From Phytopythium helicoides (taxonomy: Eukaryota; Oomycota; Peronosporomycetes; Pythiales; Pythiaceae): DNA of 64,000 bases. The notes under the pieces were generated by a model. That model searched no databases, had not been told where the DNA came from, and saw nothing but the letters and a program-made list of their open reading frames with translations. The position numbers were made by a program, and so were the translations under genes. Below, piece after piece: positions 1-10,688 of the stretch. The first letter of the stretch is position 1; each line of letters starts with the position of its first letter. Location: positions 310,001 to 374,000 of the forward strand of contig JANFNE010000053.1 in assembly GCA_024867545.1 (NCBI GenBank), written 5' to 3'.

Positions 1-169
1 AATAGCAGCCAATGTACTTGCAACCGAGATCTTCATGGTGGTCTTCGTCAACTTGGGTCCGGAGCTTGGGGAAAATTGAAGAATGAACAGCAGGAACAAT
101 GGTCAAAAGCTACAGAGCTGGCGGCTGGTATGGTCGCAGCTAGGGCTGCTTGACAGTTAGAGCACCAGG

Positions 170-358
170 GCACGAAGGTGATTGACCTGTTCTTAGTCTT
201 TCGAGCCTACATGAAGTGTACTGCTGGAATGGATGCCAATACCTCTCTGCCACTACTGCCTCCGTTGTCATCGTCATCGTCATCATCCTCACCATCGTCA
301 CCTCTGTTGTCGTCGTCATCATCTTCACCCTCGTCAGCGTCATTGTAGTTCCCCTCGC
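170..358 (+). pseudogene. 3' relic of Uma2-like tandem family (copy 1)
   Basis: Only the tail of a gene is recognisable. The bases from about 195 to 355 match the 3' end of the open copy at 4790-4940 almost base for base, including the FRAYMKCTA stretch and the long TCN-rich low-complexity tail. The N-terminal and catalytic parts are absent; 1-130 holds unrelated sequence with a short helical frame that ends at about 150. I infer a truncated duplicate rather than a gene. The match is seen directly; the family assignment rests on the downstream copies. Confidence 0.7.
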
Positions 359-360
359 CT

Positions 361-1389
361 TCCTACTACCATAGAGGCGTCAAAATATCTCATTGAGAAC
401 TTGCATTTTGTTGAAAACCTACCATTGTCCAATCGCCAGCGATGAAGTCGAAAGAGTTCTGACTGCTATCTATCTGTGCGTTTAGTGTATTGTGCCGGGA
501 ATCTTGTAGACGTTAAAACTCTTCAACACACAGCAGTGAGTGGACATCAAAACACCTCGCAAATGTTTTTCTATTTGAGTTTGAGGTGGTGGCATGCAGT
601 TTGCATGCTGACCGATGACCTATTCATGGTATTGGACTGATCTTGTTATCATGTTGTGTCGAATGACAAGGAGCCGCTTCAACACCTCCGGCAGCATGCG
701 ATGTGATGTGAGCTTCACAGATCTACACGATTTTGATGGGAAAGATAACAAAGAATTTAGACCACCATGGGGGTCATGGGCGACAACTGTGGTGCAATTG
801 ACTCGCACAGATGCAAACATAGCACGATGTTGGGCAGAAAGCTACCACAACGGCCTCTTTTGCATTGATGAACATTTAAATTGGTCGATATCCGGTTTCC
901 AGGCAACGATTTGACAGTTCGGCTCTACTGGATTTCTCGCAAACCTGAGGTTGCCTCTGATGTCGCCACTATACAAATGATAAGTCAGAAGGAGGGATGA
1001 CCAACAACTCCGCATGGCTACATTTCCTCCACCAGGTCGAAGTGCTCGAGTCAATGCAGAGCAATCAATGCAGAGTGTAGCAACCTCGACGCAGCAGACA
1101 ACTCAGTCGGCTTAACACTTCCGAATTCGCTTCGACCAACACAACCAGACCAGTCAACAACTTGAAGCTTCAACCATGCTTGCTGGCGGAGGAGAATCCT
1201 CGTCCCGTGGGACATTCCTAGCACCGCTCCGAGCGGGTACATCTGTGGCTGGCAGTGAACTCGCCACATTCAAAACAGCAGAAGACCGACCCGCGAACTG
1301 ACGCAGGTGACGTGGAGACAGTCGCAGCGGCGCCTTGTTCGACGGGTCTCGTAGCACCAATGACCACACTCGGGTTCAGCACTTCGACG
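361..1389. other. Intergenic, no gene seen
   Basis: About 1 kb of low-coding-potential sequence between two relics of the Uma2-like family. Short open frames occur on both strands but none resembles a family or keeps a convincing codon pattern. Degraded remains of another duplicate may lie here, but I could not align any. Confidence 0.5.
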
Positions 1390-2242
1390 ATGGCAGCTTC
1401 AGCCTACACCCCGATGATTGGAGCGATCAACAACGAACAAGTCGAAGAAGCGAGACGAGAGTTCGAGCGCCGAGTCAAAGCTGGGGAGCTCGATGTCCGC
1501 GTCACGATGGCAGAGAAGGTTCCAGTTGAAGACTGGGAAGCTGCTGACATCTACATCTCTGGCCTTCGCCTCGACTACGTGTTCTCTGCGGACGGCGCGC
1601 TCGTCGACGTGGAGATCTTTGACGCTGAAAGTGCTATGCACAGTGCTGTTGTACAACGAATCGCGTTTCATCTTGGAAACTACTTGGACTCTTTGAGCCT
1701 ATCGCCAACACTTCCTAAATGTTGTGGGTTGTGACATTGTTTGGCAACATGGCGGAAGAACCTTCAAGAGAACCCCAGATACTGGCATCCACTATGAGGC
1801 AGGAGGGATTATTGAACCTCGCTTCGTTGTGGAAGTGGTGGTTCATAGCCCTCGCACGTTGGGTGAAGCTCAGCACCGATGTCGCGAATATTTCATCGGA
1901 CAGAATGGAGTCAGGACCGTGCTCCTGCTCATGTTCCTTGGCTTTGACAGGATCGACAGAAGCAAAGCTGCTGCGGTGGCCATTCTCTATCGCCGAGATG
2001 ACAGCAGGAACGATAATGTCATGGTTGACGACGTCGTGAGCTTCGGCACGGCAGATCACACCTCGACGAGGATGGACGTCAGTATGCTGGAGGAGATCGA
2101 TCCAAGTCGTCGGGGAGGCAACCAACGGATCCGGGACCTCCATGGATCCGCCAACAACAAACCGATTGAGATGTCATCGGGAAGACCTGTTCTTGGGAGC
2201 GGCCTTCCGTCGGGCTCCACAACTTATACTGAATCTGGCTGA
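1390..2242 (+). pseudogene. Uma2-like (DUF820) protein, frameshifted copy 2
   Basis: The frame from 1390 gives an N-terminal half (REFERRVKAG, then a LVDVEIF strand) that aligns with the open paralogue at 3968-4945. It stops at 1732. The homology continues in another frame from about 1724 with PDTGIHYEAGG, FVVEVVVHSPRTLGEAQ and AAAVAILYRRDD. A further shift near 2165 destroys the C-terminus. The Asp of PDTG and the Glu of VVEVVV occupy the places of acidic metal ligands of the PD-(D/E)XK fold used by Uma2-type nucleases (family knowledge). At least two frame breaks make this a pseudogene unless they are assembly errors. Confidence 0.72.
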
Positions 2243-2537
2243 GCTCTTCGACAATTACTGGCGGTATTTCAGACACACCCAGTAGTTGTTTGCTGGCTGG
2301 AGTTGCTAGCTGCGGCAACTTCGTATCCTACATACCTGGAACAAGCGTGCTGAGGTATTGGACTCAAGCACACGATGAGCAAGGAGGTTAGATCAAACTA
2401 GCGTAAGATCTCGTAATACACCAGTATTTTCCTTTCAGTACCTCAAATGGAGTGCATTTGCATTTGCATTTGTAAAGTGGAGCATCACGAGCAGTGCTTT
2501 CTCTATTACATCTACAAGTGCTTTCCGACTGACCAAA

Positions 2538-3376
2538 AACCAGGTTGAGTCTGCGAGTCGGGAACTCAATCGACGGCGAGCGCTCGGCGAAGAAGTTTTG
2601 CGAGTCATTATCGTCGAAAACGTGCCAAGGCAGATCTGGGAAACGAGCTTTGACAGCCTCGCCGACTGTCGCGTCATCGTCAAGTGGAAGCGAGACTGTA
2701 CCAGTTTGTCGACATTGAGCTTGTTGATGTCGAGTATGTGCCACACAGCAGGGTAGTCAACAAGGTACACAGCTGGTCATACAACTTTGCGAGCAGCTCG
2801 CCACAAGAACACTTGGTCTCCGGAAATGGACGCCTTACATCCAGCGTGCGAGCCAACTCTCAGAGACGCGCGAACCCGATGTTCCACTCAACGTTAGCTC
2901 TCGCTTCAGCCAACGCTTTGTGGCACCCCACTTGGTTATCGAGGTGGTGATCCAGAGTAGCTGTGCAGCAGTACTGCTGCGAGTGCTTTGAAGGATGTGC
3001 GGACATTCCCGCGGTTGTGCTCCTCAAATTCTTCTGACCGACTCGACAGGATGGGAGTGTGGCGTGCGTCGCGGTCTCGTATCATTGAGATAGAAATGAC
3101 GGCAGTGCACATCTTCGCTTGATGGAGTTGGTGCACGTCGAGAATATCGATAAGACTTACCAAGTCCAAGGCCAGGTTATCCGAGATTTGGCTGGTGCAG
3201 CGAATACGAATGCGGAGATCCGTATCTCTCGCGAAGATGTTTACTTTGAAGCACCAGCCGGAATCGCTCGACAGGATTTTGGTTCTTCCCCTCTCACCGC
3301 TTTTGGGAGCGTATACGGAAGGCGTGAAAAGAAAGAGGTTGAAACAAATGACGATCGAGCAGCTTCAACGCGATGA
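2538..3376 (+). pseudogene. Uma2-like protein, heavily decayed copy 3
   Basis: Pieces in at least three frames follow the order of the open copy. From 2538 there is NQVESASRELNRRRALGEE and VPRQIWE; a second frame from about 2698 carries QFVDIELVDVEYVPHS and WSYNFASSSPQEHLVSG; the C-terminal part from 3119 has VENIDKTYQ, IRDLAGAANTNAEIRIS and DVYFEAP. The middle, where the acidic residues should be, is scrambled. It is the most decayed recognisable member of the array and is not expected to make a product. Confidence 0.7.
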
Positions 3377-3967
3377 CGGTATCCAGTGATCGCCAAAAAC
3401 GCGATCGGTGTTCTCAGCCACGGGGTGAGGACGCAACGTTTTCACAAAATTCTTTTGCTGTGGTGTGACCCGTAATGTGACAATGTGACAGAAGCTCGCG
3501 TTACCATTAGTGAGAGTACATTCAATCTCGTAAGCGCGCAAAGTAGTCGCGCAGATACAGCGATAAAATCATAACAAGCTGCTTTTCACTCTTTCTACTG
3601 TTCATTGCTCCTCTTGGGGCAGCCAGGTGACTCGAAGCATGGCTTGAAGGTAGATGTCCCAAGAGACAAATCCCTCGCGCTCGGCAGTTGCATGATGACA
3701 GGCGGGGGGAATAGAGGTTGCGTGGCTGCCAGGCTAGTGGTGGAAAGACCTTGAGGATTCTCGCGTCTCTATCTATTGAATGGGACAGTTCACGTAACGG
3801 TTCCTGTCCCGCCAACTCTAATACCAGAATCTACTAGAAAACTACTAGAAGTTGCAGAACTTCCCCTCAACCTCCCTCAGTTAGGCACGCAACCACACAC
3901 TAATCTCCACGGCCATGGAAGAACCGACCGCGATCGCTCAAGGGACATCAGTTCATAAACCCATCAG
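3377..3967. other. Upstream region of the open Uma2-like copy, with a short upstream ORF
   Basis: No full gene is seen. A good-context ATG at 3915 (GGCCATGG) opens an 18-codon frame that stops at 3969-3971, overlapping the ATG at 3968 as ATGA. Beyond this stop, the same frame resumes the family N-terminus seen in copy 3, until the duplication at 4005-4020. So 3915 may mark the ancestral start, now closed by a nonsense codon. Confidence 0.55.
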
Positions 3968-4945
3968 ATGACTCACCAGGAACCAACTCGAGTCTGCACG
4001 CAAGGATTTCGAGATTTCGAGCGTCGAGTTGACCTCGGAGAGGAAGGTGTCCGAGTTGTTGTAGCGAAGGAGGTACCAAGAGGAGTCTGGGAGAGAAGTT
4101 CCATCAGCTTCTCAGGCTGCAAGATCGCCGTCGAATCCAAGGGAGATCACCAACTGGTTGACATTGTGCTGGAAGAGATTGTAGGTCATCCACACAGTGC
4201 AGCGGTGTGTGAAATCATCGGTCAGCTTTACAACTTTGCGAGGCATTCGCCGCAGGAATTTTTGTTCGCTGGGAGTGGAGATTTCACTTTCCTACGTGAA
4301 GATGGAACCGAAGTGACCCGCGATCCCGATGCAGGACTCTCCCTGAACCCCGAACTCTTTTGTATGGCTGTGCCAAACTTGCTGGTCGAAGTTGTTGTTC
4401 GCAACGAATCGCTCCCAGCAGCCCAACGAAGGTGTCGGGAGTACTTTGCAACAACGACCGCGCTCCGAAACGTTCTCCTGCTACGATTCTTCGAAATGCA
4501 AAACCATAATAGAACTGCAGCTGGAGTCGCCATCTTATATCGTCGAGATGGAAACCGCGTTGTGGTCGCTGACGTGGTGAGTTTCGGCAGCTCGCATCTT
4601 CACGGAAGCAGTTTGAGCGACGTTGAAGAGATTGACGAGGGCTACCGAGGTGATAGTGGAGAGACTATTCGCAATCTGTCTGGTGCTGCGAATGTTGGGA
4701 CTCAAGTTCGGATTGCTTCGGAGGATCTGTACATCCTCGCACCAGACACGATTCCAATGAATGAGCGGCAGGACTTGGTGACCGAGCTCTTGTCAATATT
4801 TCGAGCCTACATGAAGTGTACTGCTGCAATGGATCTCAATCACCCTTTGCCACTACTGCCTCCGTTGTCATCGTCATCATCCTCACCATCGTCACCTCTG
4901 TTGTCGTCGTCATCGTCTTCACCCTCGCCGCTGTCACCAAAGTAA
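3968..4945 (+). CDS. Uma2-like / putative restriction-endonuclease-fold protein (open copy 4)
   Basis: A 325-residue intronless frame. Residues 15-90 are strand-rich, with a variable helix about 75-90 (VCEIIGQLYNFARHSPQEF). The core has PDAGLSLNPELF, then PNLLVEVVVRNESLPAAQRRCREYF and VAILYRRDGNRVVVADVVSFG, the layout of Uma2/DUF820 proteins: an acidic PD residue, an E-x-V strand and an amphipathic helix. Bacterial members have a PD-(D/E)XK nuclease fold, and related folds occur in some oomycete and fungal proteins, including a subset of Crinkler-type proteins (general knowledge). No signal peptide or LxLFLAK-type header is seen. The tail is Ser/Pro low complexity encoded by TCN repeats. An 8-bp tandem duplication (4005-4020) shifts the frame near the N-terminus, so the first dozen residues differ from paralogues. 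Nuclease activity is inference only; the key Lys was not identified. Confidence 0.6.
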   Translation: MTHQEPTRVCTQGFRDFERRVDLGEEGVRVVVAKEVPRGVWERSSISFSGCKIAVESKGDHQLVDIVLEEIVGHPHSAAVCEIIGQLYNFARHSPQEFLFAGSGDFTFLREDGTEVTRDPDAGLSLNPELFCMAVPNLLVEVVVRNESLPAAQRRCREYFATTTALRNVLLLRFFEMQNHNRTAAGVAILYRRDGNRVVVADVVSFGSSHLHGSSLSDVEEIDEGYRGDSGETIRNLSGAANVGTQVRIASEDLYILAPDTIPMNERQDLVTELLSIFRAYMKCTAAMDLNHPLPLLPPLSSSSSSPSSPLLSSSSSSPSPLSPK

Positions 4946-5341
4946 TCATTATCACCCTGGACTTCGTTGTCGTGCTTGCTGATACTGCGAGTCGAGCCGC
5001 AAATGCTATGACTGAGAAATGAACCAAGGAGTCTAATCGTCAAGGTTGAATTTATATGTTGAAAGTACGCGTTTACATATTTTGCCGTGCAGTTTTCCAG
5101 GTTGCATGCGCTTTTCAGGCGCCGTAGTGACGTGTTCAAGCATCAATGGCACTGTTCCATCACGTCTGGCAGAAGGGTTGAGCTTCTCATGAGAAAACGA
5201 AATGCCAGCTGCGGATTGGTCTGTTCTGGTATTGTACCCACCCCCTTGGGTTCATTCTGTTGTGGTTATAGTTGTCGGCCCTCTGGGTATACATAAGTGG
5301 TGCACGCTTTCGTCACTCACCATTTACCTTTCTTCGGGATC
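4946..5341. other. Intergenic, no gene seen
   Basis: About 400 bases between the Uma2-like copy and the first pseudokinase relic. No open frame with family resemblance and no clear promoter element other than AT-rich patches. Confidence 0.5.
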
Positions 5342-6546
5342 ATGGTTTGGCCCTCGATGACTGAGGCGAAGAAGCTATGTGACGGCATGAAGCTAAAGCG
5401 CGAAGACTGCTTGGATCTGGTGAATAGTTTTCAGCTCACTCGCGAAATCTTAAAGAGGGCCACGATCGCGACGCCGCTCTCAAGGTAATATTACGAAAGA
5501 ACAAGCTGCTGAGGGTGCTTTTCGTCGACGTGATCCAGTTTTTGCGCCGCTACAGTGGGCAACATGTTGCTCTCCATTACAAATACGACGACAACTGATA
5601 AGAGATCTCCAGATGCGTCAGAAATACTTTGCTGAGTTCGAAGCGTCATTGAGTTCGGTCCAATCATCGAGTTTCTCCGCGGTGAAGATGCAATTTCTTG
5701 AACAGGCTGTAATCGACATGCCCGCTGGAGCTTTAATCTTGAGGGACACAGGACTCGTGAAATATCTGCTGCCCAAAGATGAGGTGAATTTAGGTCAGGA
5801 ATGGCGCAGTGCAATCTACCAAGGAGAAACTGTGTCAGCCAGGATGCTTTACTCATACACCCAGGACGATCTTCACGCTGCTCGTAATGAGATCACTCTC
5901 ACTTCGCGACTGAGCCACCCAAACATCTCCAAGCTCATTGGAGTCACTCAGAGAGAGCCCGAAGACGTTTTGATGCTTACAGAGTATGTGAGCGACACAA
6001 ATGTTTGGCGTCTAATTACCACGTATGAATCTGGGTGGTTGATGCGCGGTTTTGGTAAGCGAAAAATCAAGATCGCGTTGCAGATTGCAGAGGCACTGGC
6101 GTATGCCCATTCGCTTCAGCCTCCAGGGATCCATCAAGAGTTGCTGCCGTCAAACATACTCGTGGCAGTATTCTGGGGACGTCAAGGTCACTGGATTCGG
6201 ATCCTATCGCAAGTTTTCGGAATCAAGATGGCCCGAGTCTCTTCCAAAGTGTCTGGGTTGCGACGACAAGACCACGGCGTCGGATATGGCGAACTTTGGC
6301 ATATTGCTGAGTATCCTTGATATCCACGAGTATCCTTTCACCGGTTTGGGCTCCTGGAAATTGTCAACAGGTGTTCCTACCGTGGAGGATTTTGCAAATG
6401 GCTTGGCAGTGCTGCCGTTTTCAGAAATCACGCCAGTGGAAATCGCTCACTTGGGCCGCAAGTGCGCGTCTCTCGACCCTAAAGCTCGTCCAACAGCCCA
6501 GGAAGCTGTCAATGTGCTCAAAAGGGCGCTGGAGAATTTCATTTGA
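5342..6546 (+). pseudogene. Helical-bundle + TKL pseudokinase, frameshifted paralogue
   Basis: Homologous along its whole length to the open gene at 10689-11999. From 5342 the N-terminus has MTEAKKLCDGMKLKREDC; after a shift it continues near 5490-5590 with VIQFLRRYSGQHVAL; after another it resumes before 5613 and runs through the kinase N-lobe (EITLTSRLSHPNISKLIGV, LMLTEYVSD) and IALQIAEALAYAHSLQPP. A third break near 6170 moves the C-lobe (VTGFGSYRKF, ASDMANFGILLS, LDPKARPTAQEA) into the frame ending at 6546. The catalytic-loop motif is HQE and the DFG position reads GFG, so the copy would be inactive even if repaired. At least three frame breaks. Confidence 0.78.
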
Positions 6547-6584
6547 GGAAGTCAGAGCTGCCCATGTAGCATCTGCCTGAAAAT

Positions 6585-8130
6585 ATGTTGAAGTGTGAAT
6601 TCCGCTTAAGTTGTTTTGGGTTCCCGTTAACTATCTTTGGCAAGCTCAGTAAGGCGCAGCACCGCGCCAAGCAGCAACAAATCAGCAAGTGGCGTACCAA
6701 TGCAGGCACAATCGGCCACGCGGTCGAGTCTGGCCGCGGTCACCACGCAAACAATCGCCAGACTGGCCTAGGTACAGTCCTGTCATCCGAGACGGAGGAG
6801 CGGATCGTCCAGTGGATCAACTCCTACAGAAAGGACGGAGCCCCCGTGTCGCGCCTTATGCTGCACCTGAAGGCGAAAGAAATAGCGAGCGATAGTGGTG
6901 TTCCCGACGGCCAATTTGCTGCGTCCGACTCATGGATTCGGCTTTTTCTACGACGCCATCGGCTTTCACTCCGTGCGCGAACTCGACAGGGACAAACTAC
7001 GCCACAGGACGCTCGCGATGCAGCGATTGCGTTCCAGGCACTCGTCCGACAAACTATCGTGGAGAAGCACTGCGTGCAGGTACTGAATGCCGACCAAACA
7101 GGTACTGTATTGCTTCCTTTGAGACCATTACACTGTCATCAAACTGATCAAATTATGCGGATACCCAGCCGTCTTCTTTGAGTATGTGCCGAAGCGGACA
7201 GTGTGCGAGCGTGGCGCCAAGTCGGTATGGGTGCGGAGTGCTACCAAGGACAAGGAAAGAGCGACTGCAATGCTATTGGGAGACTCGAGTGGAGGCAAGT
7301 ACGCGCCCTTCATCCTGTTCAAAAGTACGCCTGCGCGTAGCGCTAGTACCCAGGCTGCCAACAACGACTTGCGTCACGGGTTCGGCACGCGCGTCTGGCG
7401 CGAGGTCGACGCCCTTCAGCGACGCCACCCCTGCCAGATCTACGGTAACAAGTGCGCGTGGTGGAACTCGGACCTGTCGCTAAAGTTTCTCGAGTTCCAC
7501 TTCGCCGATCGCCCAAACCGGGACGAAAACATCCTGCTGCTCTGGGATGACTTTAGTGGGCATTGGACCCCACAAGTCACCGAGTATGCCGCCTCACTCA
7601 ACGTCATCCTGCTAAAAGTCCCTCCCAGATACACCTATGTCTGCCAACCGGCGGATATCGCCTGGAACAAACCGTTCAAAGGCAAGCTTCGCGGTCGCTG
7701 GCTCGAGCGTCTTCGAGGTCAGCTGAGCGCCTACAACGACGGCGAGTGCAGCCGACAGCAGCAGCAGGAGGCCCAGCAGGACCAGATTGTGCGAGTGCAG
7801 ATGGACCAAATGCAAGAAGTCGCAGAGGCGGCAGTCCCGGCGCTACGTGATGGTGCAGTGCAGAAGAGGTTTGCTGTCACTGCACCGGCCAGAGCGAACC
7901 TCGTAGAGTGGATTTCAGACTGCTGGTGGGAGCTGAAGGTGTCCACTATCATCGGGGGCTTCAAGAAGGCCGGCCTTCTCAATGACACACGTGCTCCACG
8001 GGTTGAGCCGCACCTGGACAACACCATCGAGGAAATGGCGGGTGCACTGGAGCGCCTTGGGCTGGTTGAGGAAGAGCTCGACTCAGATGACGATATTGGA
8101 GGCGGTATCGAGGAGGAGGCTTACGTCTAA
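6585..8130 (+). CDS. CENP-B/pogo-like DDE transposase (one intron)
   Basis: Splicing 6585-7101 to 7169-8130 (67-nt GT-AG intron, 7102-7168) joins NADQT to AVFFEYVPKR, restoring the DDE_1 arrangement of CENP-B/jerky/pogo-type transposases. The N-terminal part carries a helix-turn-helix remnant (HRAKQQQISKWRTNAG) and a CENPB-type domain (SETEERIVQWINSYRKDG, SDSWIRLFLRRHRLSLR). Acidic residues lie in LNADQT and LLLWDDFSGHW, and the family block PPRYTYVCQPADIAWNKPFK follows. The C-terminus is acidic. The start is uncertain because the first helix-turn-helix looks truncated. I found no clear terminal inverted repeats, so this may be a domesticated or stranded copy. Moved copies cut and paste DNA; mobility here is unproven. 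Confidence 0.75.
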
Positions 8131-8274
8131 AATTGATTTAAATTCACGTAAATTTTACGTAAAACACCAGTGTGCGCGTTACTAATGCCAGCCTGTCTTG
8201 ATCATTGTATGTCGCTTAGGACTACGAGCTTACGGTACTTACTAATGCCGTGCTATGCACGGGGAAGCTCTGGA

Positions 8275-10298
8275 TTCACAAGATCGGGTGCCCGACTAAT
8301 TGGTGCACAGGTGATAGGCATCCCAACAAGCACACCGTCGTACGCTGCGACGGTGGTGTCGGGCGAATCTGTGAGCACAAGCAGTTGCAGCGGCAGCTCG
8401 GTCGGCGGTGTCTACTGCCGGTTCTGTGTCTGTTTATGGCAGCGGATGCGGTCAGTCAACAGTAGGTTCCATGTCGGTGTCGAGCGGATCAGGTGTTTCC
8501 GGCAGTGGCGACGTGTCCGTGTCTAGCGCCGTGTCATCGGGAAGCAGCGTGTCGGGTGCGGTTCGAGTGCAGTCTGGCTCGACTGTGGATGGCGCATCGG
8601 GTGAAGTGCTGGTAAGCAGTGGATCCAGCGCGACGTCTGTCGGCGGCGCTGTACGCGTTGCCGGCGGCTCTAGCACGTCGGCGGCTGGTGGCTCTGTGTT
8701 GGCGAACGGAGGCGACTCTGCGAGCGGGTCGTCCGGCAATGTGTCTGTGAGCGGCGGTGTGTCGTCGTCGAGCGGCTCTGGTGGCTCTGTGCGTGCGTTC
8801 AGCGGCTCTTCGTCGAGCGGCGCTGGCGGTGACGTGAGCGTGTCAAGCGGCAGCTCAAGCAGCAGTTTGGTGCTCGCGTAAAGCGGCTCTGGAGGTGGTA
8901 TCCGTATCATCCAGGGAAGCAGCGTCGGCAGGAGCGTCGGCAGCAACGTATTGTTGCAGGGCGGATCGGTGGACAGCGCGAGTGCGGCGCAGTCTGTGAA
9001 GATCCTCGGCGCCAGCAACGCGCAGGGAGTGGGCGGCAATGTGACGGTGGATGGCGGTTCGTCGTCCGGCTCTGTTGGCGGGTCTGTGTCTTTGACGAGT
9101 GGCGATGGCTTGCCGACGAGCGGCTCTGTGGTGATCTCGACGCTCGGTGCTGCGAGCAGCAGCAGTAGCAGCAGCGGCAACGTGAGCGTGACGAGCGGCG
9201 ACTCTGGCGTGTCGAGCGGGTCCGTGCGCATTGGAAGCGGATCGTCGACGTCGTCTGTTGCCAGCAAGATCGAGGTCGCGGGCGGATCTTCCGTGAGTGG
9301 CAGCGGCGCGTCCATCTCTCTGTCGAGTTGTGCGTCATCGAGTGGCGCGGGCGGCAGCGTGATCATCCTGAGCAGTGCTAGCGAGCAAGCGAGTCGATGA
9401 CAAGTGGCATGGTGAAGATGAGTGTGGGTTCAAGCGCTGTGATGTAGACGTGGGGAGCAGCGTCATGCGTGTTTCAAGCGGCTCTGCATCTGGCGGTGCG
9501 TCCGGGTCGGTGTCCACGACTGCTTCTGGCGGTGTGGTGAGCGCGTCTGGCGGCTCTGGCGGCCTGTCTGGAGGAAATGTGACTTTCTCTGGCGGCGTGA
9601 GCTCTGCATCTGTCGGCACTGGCGGGTCTTTGTCGGTGTCTGGCGGCGACGTGAGTGTGTCGGGCGGTACAAGCTCTTCGACTGCCTGCGCCACGGTGCG
9701 CGTGTCGAGTGGCTCAAGCTCGACGACGAGGGCGGTGTGTTCGTGTCAAGCGCGACTGGCGCGAGCTCCGAGATGGTGACGCTATCGAGTGGGTCAGCGA
9801 GAAGCGTTTCTGCCGGTGACATTGTCGTGTTGGTGGGATCGTCTAGTGCGGACGGTGGTCACGTGGCTGTGTTTGGCGGCTCGAGTTCGACGCGGGCTGC
9901 CGGGTTAGTCTTAATCTCTGACGTCGACGAGCTCAGTTATCAGTGGCGTGCTGCTCGTAAGGTCATTCTATTGTTGGGAACCTTTTGGTCAATGTGTTCT
10001 CAGTGTCGGGCGGCAGCTTGGAGGAAGCATGACGGCGTTGATTGGAGCTAGCAGAGCGAGAACCTGTGAGTTGTCATCTGTGGCGGCGTGTTGCGAAAGT
10101 GATAGGAACGGTGACTACATGTGCCGACATAGCAGCAGTGGAGCATCCAGTTGCATGTACATCTTGGACAGCAACTCCCCGACAAACTGGACCAGCGTTG
10201 TCACGAGTGCTGGCTTTTCGTGCAGCGACAGAGGCGTCGTGTTTGTGGCAATTGGAAGTAGCTTCAGATTGATAGAGTGTCTGGTATCTACCGTCTAA
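8275..10298 (+). pseudogene. Gly/Ser/Val repeat protein (probable beta-solenoid), multiply frameshifted
   Basis: About 2 kb encode a recurring pattern close to GSSxSGxGGxVxVxSG, about 20 residues per unit. It passes between frames near 8405, 8880, 9390, 9440 and 9720, with a Cys-containing end (SSCMYILDSNSPTNW, SDRGVVFVAIG) stopping at 10298. The regular spacing of Val and Gly suggests a right-handed parallel beta-helix (inference). No signal peptide or anchor was found, and the true start is not visible. High GC, few stop codons and preserved repeat sense through the breaks indicate recent decay, or indel errors in repetitive sequence. Family not recognised; a large surface adhesin is possible. 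Confidence 0.6.
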
Positions 10299-10688
10299 AT
10301 GCCCTCATTCGATCGGACGAGGCTCTATTGCGATCGATTTCGCTGAGTGATCGAACAATCATCGAGCCCTGTAAGCGAGGGTATTTGCAGCAATTCATGC
10401 CGTCTCAGAGCGAAATGGAATCCTAACCTAAGTGCGTCGATCGCATGCATTGCATCGCAGTCGGTATGTGGGAACCCAAGCAAACGATATAATAAGTGTT
10501 CGACGCTTTTGTTCGCTGAGAGATCTCGTGCCGACCCTGCAGCACGACGCTGCCCTTCTGCGTGCGGCGGTTGTGGCCGCGGGCCACGATCTGCCCGTCG
10601 ATCACGATCACGAGCACCGAGCCGATGGGGATGTATATCATCATAAACCATACTTACTCGGGAGTCTCTGGACGCTGTCACAGCGACG
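10299..10688. other. Upstream region of the pseudokinase gene
   Basis: No gene seen. A TATA-like stretch (GATATAATAAG) lies near 10487-10497, about 195 bases before the ATG at 10689. Nothing else stands out. Confidence 0.35.

Noticed and set aside
8452..9366. Minus-strand ORF rich in Pro/Leu/Thr/Asp opposite the Gly/Ser repeat region
   Set aside because: Simple complement of the repeat; it shows no signal peptide or domain and is explained by the plus-strand periodicity.
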